Below are positions 22,209 through 33,684 of a stretch of 64,000 nt of DNA, piece by piece. The position numbers were made by a program, and so were the translations under genes. The stretch is from Panaeolus papilionaceus (lineage: Eukaryota; Basidiomycota; Agaricomycetes; Agaricales), in contig JADNRZ010000003.1 in assembly GCA_015501605.1 (NCBI GenBank), positions 1,488,001 through 1,552,000 on the forward strand, in the 5' to 3' direction. Within the stretch, counting starts at the first letter, position 1, and each line of letters starts with the position of its first letter. The notes beneath the pieces are model-generated. The model did not search any database. It was not told where the DNA came from and worked only from the letters and a program-made list of their open reading frames with translations.

Positions 22209-25200
22209 TTACCAAAAGGCGCACCAACCAGAGAAGCACTGGCAAAGGTTTTCCAGTGCGGTGGCCTGTTCAATTAGTTTTTCAACCTGCTCTCGAACGT
22301 TCAACACGACGTCAGGGTTGAAGTCGCGCCCTACGATGGGTTAGACTTGGCCTGAACATAATAAGAAACCTCCACTTGCCTGTAATCTTATTTTGCACAC
22401 GATTATACACAAACAGGGCACGCTCGTTGCGAACCTCTTGAGCTCCAACAGGCTGTCCTTCATCTACAGAGCGTTCGTTAGATGGTGATGGTTGGGTAAA
22501 CAAAAATCAATGTACTATTGAAAATGTCATTTTCGTCTGCCTTCAATTTACGGCTTGGTCCTTGAGGAACACCAGCGACGCGGGCAAGTTCTGCTGCACG
22601 TTCTGGGTCGAGATTACCCTCCGCTACGGAACATAAGCAATCATGCCGTGCATAACATTTGAGGACACAAACCTTCTGGACGACGGGTGTCATCTCGCTG
22701 CATAAGGCGCCAGTTGATCAAGGGGTCATACACAAATGCCTCTAAAACGGCCATTAAGGATTCCTTGTTATCCCGCAAGACCTGCATGGTGATTTCGCAA
22801 GTGTTTCTAAAACTGCCCTCGATCCCGCTGACTTCCATAGCATGCGTTAGCATTCTTGTAAGCCGGAAAGGCACTTTCTCTGGGAATTTTTCTCGGTGCA
22901 TCGCAACTTCGAAGCAGTCCCCGAAATCAATGTGCACAACTTTTCCTGTGCTTCGTTCCAAAAGCACGTTTGAAGGGTGGCGATCACCCAATCCCAGAAT
23001 ATGACCAACCATGCTGTTCACCGCTAATGAGCGCGTGTAGGTCGCTCGTCGTTCCAACCAATGTTCGGAGCTGGCACTCTTCAACCACAGCACTCGGTAG
23101 AGATCTTGGCCTGTCGTGTTGTCTAGTGCATATTCAAAGACCTCGATCTTCTGAAGAAGACACAAGTTTTCGTAGTCTGGAGCCATCTGCAAGAGATCAG
23201 TCAGCGTCGGCCTGACTTTTTATATTTGAAAAACATTACCTGCAGCATCAGTCTGTATTCGATGTTTAAGAGCACCTTCCTCGATTCTCGGTAATCGCGA
23301 ATCAACACATGTAGAGTGTCACTGTCCTGAACCCATCCCAATAGACCTGCATTTGGCGCAAGAGGTATAACAGGGTATCTCTGTATGTGCAAGCGGCGCT
23401 TGAAACTGTTGGTATCGACGGATAGCAGCGTGTTAACAAGGCCAAAGAGTTGCATGACTCGTTCATCCTGACGAAGATCCTCGTGTCCTGATATCCTCTA
23501 AGATCCGGTTTTACTCAAGAAAAAGAACTCTACTTGCCTTTCAGAACATACTGGTAGTCTCGACCATCATCTCCTTTCAAGGACAGGCGACGAGGTCGTT
23601 GTTTAGAAACGATGACCGTCAGCTTAGTCGCAAAGGATGCAATCTTGATGACAGGCCTGCCGGCCTGATATGTACCTATATTTGATTTAGCACGGGTATA
23701 AATAGGAAGCATGATACAAACATACCAGGAACAGCGAGCTCCAGATTGCGAGCCTTGAGCAGACTTGGAGAGACGTACTGTAGATCCAATGTGGTGAGCT
23801 GCGGTAGCTGCTTTTCGATTTTTCGGAACACCTAGACAAGACAATCAGCGACTTGCAAAACTCTTGACATTGGATCTAACCCCATAGTAAATGTCCCAAG
23901 CCTTATCCAGCTCACTCGTGTCACCATATGCACGATATCGACGACATGCATCACGAGCCTCTGCCAGCTCCCTTCCAAAGACTTGATAAAACGATGTCTC
24001 TCTCGCGGTAGTTGGGCCTTGTTCGATCATATCATGAAGAGGTTCCAATGTGGCGATCATGCCTGCAGCGTTCTTCTCAGAGAAGTAGAGTCGAGAAGCC
24101 TCTTCTAGTCCTTCGTGCCATAATTCGTGCCATAGAATAGCCACACGGATTAGTTCTCGACTGACAAGAGATGCCTAACGACATGCATTAGCCTGGCTTC
24201 TCTTCAAAAATATGACAACGACATCCATACCTGGGACACAATGGTTGGAGAATGTTCTCGCATCCGATCCATGATAGCCAGCGCCGCATTCTTTCTGGCT
24301 GCACTCGAGGACTTGGAAGCTACCGTCAGTGGGTAGATCAATGCCTGTGGGTGATGCTTGCCAACGTCCGTCAGCAGGTTGTGGATATTTCGATGGATGT
24401 TGGCATGGGGGGTTTGGATACGAGCAATGATCTACAAAGATCGGGTTGATTAGTTTGTGCCCGATAGGTTTTTAGCTGTTCGACTTGCCTGGGGTATCAC
24501 TTCAATCCAAGTATCTACTTCCACAGTTGAAAACCCGTTGGCCATGGCGTGGCTAATTTCGCTATGGGCTCCGTATTTGAACCATAGCGTAAGCAACCTC
24601 AACGTATCCTGTAATGCGTCTTGATTACGCAAAGCAATTGATCGGAAGAAACCTATAACATATCAAAATCAGTAGAGTGCACTTGGGAATTGAGATTTGA
24701 GCAATTACCTTCAACGGCCTGAATTACGTGCACTGCCAATCCATCCTGGCGACCATCTTTTCCTTCAGTTTGGACCTCCATATCAGCGACAACATCGAAA
24801 TTGGCCAAAGCCCATGTGTGCCATGCTTTATACCACCCAGGGTCGTAGAAGGTCGCAAGGTAATACGCGTGCAAGGTGTCTTGGTGTTGTTTCTATAAAT
24901 GGGCCTCTTGTATTAGTTAAGTGAACTTCATCCAAGGAAATATCACGAACTCCACCCGACATCGCAGACTGCCATTCTCCTTGCTTATAGAAGCATCTGG
25001 CTACCAACTTCGAGAGCTCTGCTATCTTTGTCTTTGATACACTGGCCCTTGGAGTTTGCCCGTTGGTTTCTTGCATAACATCATGAGACAAACTCTCGGA
25101 AAAGTGCTTGAGGAAGTTGAGACTCTCTTCTCTTGCACCATTAGCCCACATAAATTTAAGCTGCGCGTAAACGACATCTGGGGGAGCCTTTGTATGACTG

Positions 25201-28200
25201 TGATGTGGCTGTTCATGGATGCGTGCATTCTACAATGGGGTCAGCGTATGCTCAGATAGCAACCATGGTACGCACCCGATCAGGGGAAAGGAGAGAGTTG
25301 ATAGTTTTCTCTGCCAGAACCATTCTTTCATTCTTGCGACAAAGATTCGCAAATTTGATCCACATAACGGGGTCGTCTACTGGATTGAGCACCAACGTGC
25401 GCACCTGGAGGATCCTTTGCCAGACTTCAACATCGGGCTGGCAACCCTGCAGCCTATGAAAACAAAGACATTTGGTTATATAATGTCATTACATCGGTAT
25501 ATGAGGAGATGACATACCTCTTCACCCAGGTTTTGCGCATGGCCTGTTGACGTTCTGGTTGGTCGGCTACCTGCTTATAGGCAATGATTTCCTCCAGCTC
25601 TGAAAGCATTTGCGCCCTGACCATCACGCTTAAAACATTTGTGAGATGAGGTTTAGGTAGTCTGGGGGAAAAAAACTCGTACTTGTATGCCCGCCCATAG
25701 CCTTCTCCAACAAATGACGGTAACTCGGGATCCAAGAGGTCACGAGCCTTAGCAATGTGGGTCAATGCTTTGGCAAATTGGTTCTGGTGAACCGAGAGGA
25801 TGGCCCGATAAAACGCTCGATCGGGCGAGTCTGCTTTCATCGTTGCAATGTAATCATCCATGGAGTCCCATTCATTCAGAGACCAAGCAGCGGCGGCTGC
25901 CATCGGCGCGATTTCCCGACGTTCATCAGGGTTTGCACTTGCCCAATGTTCATCAACATGTGTTGCCAGTTGGTCCCACTCGCCGAGGGCATGTAAACAT
26001 TTCATTCGCCCAATGATAACATCAGGGGCAGTGGGATCAATTGCGGCTTTACGTTCATATGCGGCGAGTGCCTCTTGCCATCGACCCAAGCGCTCGTACC
26101 ACTCTTCGTGTTGGGTCACGTCGTATTGATTTTTGGCAGTGACCAAGGTACCCCATGCAGCATCATGCTGTTGCAGGCGCGTATTTATAGAGATGAGGGA
26201 TTCGATGACGGCCGTGGATGATTCAGCAAAGTACTCGAGCTCTTTATAATGAAGAGCCTTCGCATACGCTGAGCACTTCATAGCGTATTCACCAAGCGTG
26301 CGGTGTTCTATGGGAAGGGCCTTTTCCTCGTGTTCCATAAATTCCGCAAGATTGAGCAAACGGTGAATGAGTTCCGAAGGGGCAAACGGAGAAACAATGG
26401 CAGTTTCTATCGCTCGAACCAAATCCTCCTGTGAAGGGGATGAATACCATATAGTCTCAAAATGTCCCCTGCTTACCTGGTATTGGTCATATAGTTCCCC
26501 CCAACAAGAAAGGAAAGCGGCATTAAAAAGCTCCTTAGCCAAAGGTGGATGTATATCAACCAAGCTCATGCATGCCCGAAGTGCATGTGATGGCGATTCC
26601 TTCATGAACTCAACGCTCATTCGGTGCATCCATCCCGTCCAGTCGTTTCGAGTACTAATTTGCGAGGTATCCCAAGCTTGCTTCAAGTGTTGCTGATTGA
26701 CATTCATCTTGGTTGCTTCCGCAGGAGCAGAAAACTCTGGGGCCTTCATGTTATCACTATGTCTAAACACAAAAGCGTCAGATGATGCTCTAACGGCTGA
26801 TGAAATATCATAGCCTACAGAGATTCGAGCAGATCTGCCTCCTGAGGAAGCCGTTCGCCGTTCAGTAGTTTTGTGATGAGACTCTCGTATTTAGGATGAG
26901 GGATGCGGTTGCGTGCCATGCACTTCAAAAAGTCAGACGATGGAGGCTTGGGCAATAAAATAGACGTACCTTGGAAATTGTGGGCACAAAAATCGCGAAG
27001 TCAGGTCCCAGCTGAATAACGAGGGAACACAGCGTGTCTACAACAGCCATACGCAGCTCGTTCGTGCCATTTTGTAAAACCCGGACAAGGGGGTGGATGA
27101 TCCTTGAGGCATGATCAGAAAAGTTGACCCTTTTAGACAGGCCATCTATCGTCTGAATAGCTCTTTTACGCAGAGCGACGAGGTGGGCTGATAATTCAGT
27201 GCGTTCGAGGTTCTCTTGACGATCATAAGACTTGACGATTATGGGAATCACAAGATGCAGATACTCTTCGATGTTCGAGCCAAATGTAAGAAAAGCATCA
27301 AATATCTTGATTTGAGTGTTGATGCGCTTTTCAGTGAGTTCCCCGTCGAAAACCTTCAGCACCAAAGGAAGAACAGAAGGAAGGAAAGGTTTGAATTCTG
27401 CATCCAATGCCTTCCCTAGCGCTTCGATAAGTGCAACTAAGGGCAATTGCAATGCTTGATTGTCCCAAAGTTCTGAAACTAAATTAAACACCTCCGGAAT
27501 GTAGTTTCGAATGTGTTGCTTGATGATGCCAATGAGGATAGCAAGTTGCTGGAGATGGAATTCCTGGAGTCTGGCTGCAGAGCTTTGGGTCACGGCAGCG
27601 AATGCAGGGATAATCTAAGAGAGCATAAGCAACTTCAAGCAAACCCCAGTGGCTACACTTACTTGAGGTAAGAATGAAACACATTTAAGGCCCTGGGTCT
27701 TGAAAATCGACATGATTGCTTCAATTACGATATGGTGATGACTGCTAAGGGATTGATCCTTCAAAATGGCAAGCAACGAGGTAATGACCACTGTCTGGAA
27801 GTAATCGTCCGAAGCCGAAGATGGCGAGTTCTGCGCGACTGGAACTTGATTGACTGCTGCAATTGCCGTCTCGCTCGCAATTTCTTCATCTGGACGACTC
27901 TGAGAAGAGTTAGATAGGCATCAAATCTTCATATTGAATGCCTCACCTTTCTTCGATAAGGATCCAATGCACCCAATATACCTAGTACTTTGATAACTTC
28001 TCGACGCACATGCTGAGACGTTTCCATCCGCAAAATGCGGCCCAACAGGGGCAAGAGTTGGGGATGATCCACCAAGGGAGCAATAACATATCCGGTGCTT
28101 GAACACACTTGTCCAAGAGTATGAAGGGCAGCATCTCGCTTGATCAGCGAGGGGTCAGATAGCCTCGCAATGATGACCTGCATCAGTTCCGGGATGTGTG

Positions 28201-30833
28201 GCATAGCATCTTCTCCTCCAACGCATGTCAGTTCTCCGAGACACATCAAAACATTGGCGGCCACCGTGGGATTGGCGTCACTGGCTTTTGGTAGGAGAAC
28301 CTTGAGCATCGGGAGGGCATATGGTTTGATCAAGCGTTGAGTTGCGCTGACTAGTAGTGTCAGGAGGCGAGTACACTCTTCCCGATTCCGCCTTCACAAT
28401 CTAATTAGTTGGTAGTTTCCAGTAGACCACTTCGATACACACATTATCGTTGAATATTCGAGCTCAGTAAGCAGTTGGATAAGAGCTTTGCGCAACGATG
28501 GCATAACATAAGCTGGGTTGTGTCTTGCCATTCGGCCGATCAGCGTCACAGCAGTGATACGATTCTCGAACTCTTCATCGTTGAGAGCAATGAATAGTGA
28601 CCGGACATTCTCTGCCTGAGCAAGATGTTTGTCGAAGCGCTCATGTAGGGATGACAAGACGGTTTTCCGGATTGCGGGATCTTTGCATCACGTAAGTCAA
28701 TGGGAACGACGAAGTGTCCGAGGGGAAATACCATACCTGGATCTGCTATGCCTACTGTTAGCAGTTTGTCGAGTACATCACTGATAACTTCGATAGCGTG
28801 GCTGCTGGCCTGATAGCAGATAGGGTCCCTGACAAAAAGGCGACAGCAGGTAAGTGCAGCAGCATGTCGAACGTCGGGGTTATCGTCTTCTAGATATGGC
28901 AAAGCACAGCTGCGCACAAATTCATTGAGGGCGTGACCTAGAGTGAGAATTCAGTGTCCTGGCCATATGTTCAAAATGTCAAAATTACCGCTGAAATCGA
29001 AAGACCCGAGAGTATTCAATGCCAAAGTAATCAAGACAGGGCTCTTATCAACACCATTCACCTGAAGCAAGAGATCAATCGCCGTCCTTGCCTGAAATAT
29101 GGGTTAATATGCATACCTGGGTAGCATTTAGATCGCGATGCGTTGCTATAATATCAGTTCTTCCCAGTGGCGGCGCACCAAGAGCCTTGTACGGTTGATT
29201 GCTCAGAATATGCGACAGGAGGTCCAACAAACGATCTTGGAGCTGTTAGGCAATATCTTTGAACAAGATAAATAGAACATTACCTTGGATCGTTTTGAGT
29301 AGAGGCGGAATGTAGTGTGCAATGGCAGTAAGAGCTTGAACCAGCGGTTCGCTCAGACCACAAGCAAGCATCAAATCCAGTTGATCATGTAGTAATTTGG
29401 TTAGATTAGGCCCCACTGAGAATGCCAGCATTCCAACACATTGAAATATAGGTTCTTCTGAGGGTGCATTTTTTCGTCTGCACAGAGTATGTTAGTGAGG
29501 AATCACTTAAATTTGTGCTCGGCATTACCCTCGCCCTTGTAGCCCCTGCTTAATGTGCATCATGATGGAATCGAGGAAAGGCTTCATTTCACTCGTAACA
29601 GCCTTTGCGGTGTGTCCAATAGCAATAAAGGCTGGAAACCCATGAGATTTGAACGCTGGACATGGAAAGCAGCTTACCAAAAGACCGCTCATTAGGCTTC
29701 TCCAACTGTGTTAGGAGATGAGCCATAGCTTTGTGTAGAAAATGTTCCGTGAAAGTTTGGGTATCGTAGACAGCAAGGGATGGGATCAGAGTAATGACCA
29801 TCTTGCGAACGAGGGCATCCCGGTGCGATCGAAAGCGAAGAATCTGGTCTGCAGTATCCAAGAAACTCTCTCTCATAAACTGAAAAGGGAGGTTTAGAGA
29901 ACGCTTTCGCATTGATATCATTCTTAAACATACCATTCCAGAATGTAGAAGCAATTCTCTGTATGTCAACAACGATCCGTGGATAATTTCGGCTTGAGGC
30001 GACTTCAGGCCCATCTGTGCGTCTTGTAGTATCTTTGGCAAGTATGGTGTTTTTGCTCCCCGTTCTCTTTGCGTGACTATTTCCAAACAATTAGCGAGCA
30101 ACTCGGCCGCACCCTCTCGCACAATGACCCGCTGATCCCTTAGAGGGACGAGGATGTTGTCGAAAACGATTCCGATATGTGAGTGAAAGTAAGTCTGACT
30201 GTGTCGAGCCAATTCCTTGAGGATCAGGACTCCCGCATATCGCGGAGCCTCACCCTTTTCTGGTTGCATGAGATCGATGGCCGCAGGAACTTCAAAGTCC
30301 ATAAATCGTTCTCCAAAAGCAGCTCCTCCTATCCGCGCGATTTGGCCGAGCGTTTTTGAAGCTGCGAGCATGAGGTTGACGTCAGGGTTGGGTAGTAGGT
30401 GCTTGACATAGTTGTAGAATCGAAAAAGGTTCCTCTTTGACTCAATAGTCTCTTCCTGTTCAATTGCCAGCAGCTTGTCTAATTGTATGTTGAGCTTGTG
30501 CGCGATCTGCGAGTGAGGCAACACTTACCTATCGCTAGAAGCCCTCCGAACGCTTCTGAAGGATTCTGACTATGTGTTAGTTCAAACAGGCGCCGGTTAA
30601 TGTTGTCATCCCAAAGTTTTGCCGCAGCATCAGAGGACATTTCCACAATCGAGATGGAAACCTGAATATATGTGTTGAGTTTACAAGTCATGACGCGAAC
30701 GTCTTTAGAACGAGCTTACGAAGCGACGCAAGTCCTCTGCAGCTTGCATCTGCGTTTCTTGATTGCGACTTTTGAGACTATTGAATATGGCATTGAGAGG
30801 ATCAGATTGTGTGGACTGGGTAGCTGAAGCCAT
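22209..30833 (-). CDS. TOR: Target of rapamycin (TOR) serine/threonine kinase
   Basis: This PIKK kinase controls growth in TORC1/TORC2. The start at 30833 reads [20 protein letters not shown], and the gene ends with the FATC motif [12 protein letters not shown] followed by TAA at 22209. In order on the minus strand: HEAT/armadillo repeats (about 30.8-26.9 kb), the FAT domain (about 26.8-24.3 kb, with [12 protein letters not shown] and tetratricopeptide-like helices), FRB ([19 protein letters not shown], 24.14-23.85 kb, ending AWDIYY), the kinase domain with [13 protein letters not shown], catalytic GLGDRHPSN and metal-binding HIDFGDCFE, then FATC. The FRB serine whose mutation gives rapamycin resistance in other species is intact (codon at 24096-24094). 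Many introns of about 50 nt interrupt the 8.6-kb span. I did not total the exons; the length should be close to the family's roughly 2,300-2,450 aa. Only this copy is in the window, so TOR1 versus TOR2 cannot be decided. Confidence 0.96.
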
Positions 30834-31120
30834 GATCCTATACGACTCAATAGGTATCACGCAACTTGACCGTCTCGTAAAGAGTCAGTCAGAGCCAACG
30901 AAACGGGTAATCACACTCTTATTTATATTTGTTTGTCAGTAGACTTTATATCTGTTCAGAGTTGTTCAACTTTTGCATTTCAATTACTTTACTTACTCAA
31001 CTTTTATCTGCACCACCCCCTCATAATGACTCGTGAAGCTCAAGTTCAGAGGATTTATTCAGAACCCGGAATTATTTAAATGCCTGTCCTGTTATACGCC
31101 AGGTGAGACCGATCATCATC

Positions 31121-31204
31121 GGCCTGATGGTCTAGTAGTATGATTCCTTGTTAGGGCTTTCAGCTGTTTCGAGGAGGTCCCGGGTTCAATTCCCGGTCAG
31201 GCCC
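31121..31204 (+). tRNA. tRNA-Pro (AGG) with 12-nt intron, copy 2
   Basis: Same cloverleaf and identical exon sequence as copy 1: acceptor GGCCTGA/TCAGGCC, anticodon stem CCTTG/CGAGG, anticodon AGG, B-box GGTTCAATTCC. The intron after position 37 is 12 nt (CTTTCAGCTGTT) and unrelated to that of copy 1. A TTTT run at 31215-31218 can serve as the Pol III stop. It lies 287 bp upstream of the divergently transcribed TOR start. Confidence 0.95.
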
Positions 31205-31497
31205 ACTGTGTTTCTTTTGGATCACTTTTGCTGGAAACCCTCATCACCAATGTTAGGTTGTTTATGTAAACAAATCTGTGTATTCATAGCGTATGTTTAC
31301 TCAAAAAGATAAAAATTAGGCCAGATCATTTTTATTAAATCTCAGTGTAACGTACTAGGAATCTTATCTCACCCTTGCTCGGAGAGTATCAATAGCAATG
31401 GTATTCAGGGAATTCAATGTGCTGCCATGGGATCTTTGTATTGCATGTAGTATTTTGAGTGTCAGTAGAAATATCTCACATGCGAATCCATCGTATC

Positions 31498-31581
31498 GGC
31501 CTGATGGTCTAGTAGTATGATTCCTTGTTAGGGCGCTTGTCTGTATCGAGGAGGTCCCGGGTTCAATTCCCGGTCAGGCCC
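31498..31581 (+). tRNA. tRNA-Pro (AGG) with 12-nt intron, copy 3
   Basis: Third copy, 293 bp after copy 2 and on the same strand. The exons match the other two copies exactly. The 12-nt intron (CGCTTGTCTGTA) differs again. A T6 run at 31591-31596 follows 10 nt after the 3' end as a Pol III terminator. Confidence 0.95.
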
Positions 31582-31590
31582 ACTGAGTGA

Positions 31591-31596
31591 TTTTTT
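31591..31596 (+). terminator. Pol III oligo-T terminator of tRNA-Pro copy 3
   Basis: Six consecutive T residues immediately downstream of the tRNA. Confidence 0.75.
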
Positions 31597-32201
31597 GTTC
31601 TTTTGTTGTAGACAAAACGATGACTTCGTAAAACTCCAAAAATGGAAGAAATTTCCGTTATCGGAAAGCTGTCGCAATATTCCGGATTTTCCGAGCCTGA
31701 TATTCACGGACCTAAATTTAGCGCAACGTGGCTATCTATGGCTGTGCGTTCACCGCGAAATATTTTGCCACCCAACACCTGTGCTTGACAGGTCGCAGCT
31801 CAGGTTTATATACTTTGAGCTGCGCCTTTTCCATGAAGGCACAGGATGACCTTCTTTGCTGGTCTCGGCAGACCCACGATGTTTCATCGTGACCTCTCGA
31901 TCTAACACACTTACGCTAAACATTGATAACTCAGCGGGCAGATTAAACCGTCTAACCCGGTAAGCTGCGGACGCACATTATGTAACACCTTAGGGTTGTC
32001 GACAATAGCAGCCTGTATATATTGTTCATCTCCACCTCCCGCTGCTCCCCATTGACTGCATTCAGCCTTCTTCCACCTTCTTATCATGCTCATCGAACCA
32101 TCTTCTTCTCGCCTTGCATCTAACAAGGACAGACTTACAAGAGGACAGGTAGACTTCATTGCAAGTAGGATTCAGCATGAACACTCATTGACCAATGCAT
32201 T
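31597..32201. other. Intergenic, promoter side of DUF7330-like gene
   Basis: No supported gene. An 84-codon plus frame (31595-31849) and an 82-codon minus frame (31911-32159) are unrecognised and probably chance. The last part before 32202 should contain the promoter of the next gene. Confidence 0.5.
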
Positions 32202-33220
32202 ATGCCGCAGACCATCACAGACAGACCCCCTGAATACAGCGAAAACGGTCATGGAATAGCTCGTTCTGGGCCACTATTACCACCTCGAGAGCCCCCGAAG
32301 ATGGACCACGCCAACCATGATATGCCCTCTCCTTTTGATGACACAAAGTCGCCTACTTTCCCGCGTCCACATGTTCCCTATCCAGAGCCACAGAAAGTTG
32401 CCTCACATCCGAGTCCAACTGCAACCACAGATCAAGTTCACATATTTGAGCGAGATGGCAACATACAAGGTCCCGTGGTTCAGTTAATAGTGACCTTGAC
32501 TTATCCTCATGGGCTTTCTACATACAGGCACTTTCTATATCGATCCCAGCGTCCGGGCCTTGGATCAAAGCCATCGCAAAGGATCGAAATGCAAGCCAAA
32601 AGAGCACCCACCACATGCCTCGTTTCGTTCTCGAAAAGGAACAATCAACTTGGAGCTGGGAACGACTGGAAATATCCTTCAGACGCCCAAGGGAAACGTC
32701 AGCATCTCTAGCAGATCTGGAAACATTAAAGTCAACCTAGTATGTCCCAACCCATTCTACTCACTTGTCGATTGCATGCTAAACAATGCCATGTAGCTGT
32801 CTATGCACCCAACGAGGCCTCGGATAAGTCTCGAAACTGAATCAAGAAGCGGTGCGTTACCAATTCGACGAATCTGTACAACACAACTGACACATCAGCT
32901 AATATATAGGCACTATCGTCATTTTCCTTCCACACAACTTTGTAGGTGTTGTTCATCTCAACAACAAGAAGGGTCAACTACATGTTCTCCCCGCACTGCA
33001 ATCAATCTCGAGGATGGTAAAAAATTCAGACCACGAAGCCATTTTCATGATTGGTGGTCATGATGATGCCAGCGACCTGAGCCGTGAAGCATCTTTTTGT
33101 CAGGCTACGACACGCACAGGATCTATCATCGTAGGCCTCAGCGGACGAGACCACTACTCGCCTGAGGTTGGATTCTGGAAAAAATTGGGCAGTCTCTTCA
33201 GGGGAAGTCAGTCAACATAA
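32202..33220 (+). CDS. DUF7330-like basidiomycete protein of unknown function
   Basis: The model is join(32202..32469, 32528..32739, 32797..32851, 32910..33220), 281 aa, phases consistent. The first donor (GTCCCG) is weak, but it is the only nearby one giving the phase required by exon 2. The N-terminal 80 residues are Pro/Ser-rich and probably disordered. The folded part starts at GTFYIDPSV. It carries repeated short beta segments with the pattern 'xSRxGTIxL...SxSGNIKVNL...RISLETESRSGTIVIFLP', then VHLNNKKGQLHVLP, GSIIVGLSG and a C-terminal FWKKLGSLFRG. Such 'R/KxGxI' strand repeats are typical of agaricomycete DUF7330 proteins, which resemble adhesin-like beta-helix families (recollection, not searched). 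No signal peptide or membrane segment is seen. Function is unknown. Confidence 0.78.
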
Positions 33221-33684
33221 AGAAGAGAACAATAATTTAGTATTGTCATTGCACTTTTCGAACGTAAGCACCACACTGTCGAAAACATTTACTTCTTGTA
33301 GTATTATCAATTTCGTATATTTCGTACTGGTAGTTGCCGTATGCAATTATAATGATGAAATATTTCTCCCCGTCTCTGTGGCGTTTTTCGGTTCAAGCTA
33401 ACTGTGACGACGACTTTCACACCCGCTCCGGACACTACGGAAAACTCAGCATCACAACAGTAGTTATCGCACATGAGTATGTCATATTTTTGTCGCACAT
33501 TCACCCTTCGCAGCTAATCATAGACTTCCTAATCTATCCAAGATTCAAACCACATTATATGGACTGGATGAATCACGCGTGGATCTCCACTTGGATCTGC
33601 TCTCTCATTGCTTCATGATCAACGGCATGCTGCCTATCGGGGTCTTTCCCCTCCGTTTATATCCTTTCTTTCTTCGTAACCCCC
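33221..33684. other. Intergenic between two plus-strand genes
   Basis: It contains the 3' end of the DUF7330-like gene and the promoter of the M20 gene. Open frames on both strands (33307-33504, 33334-33618) have no recognisable content. Confidence 0.5.
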
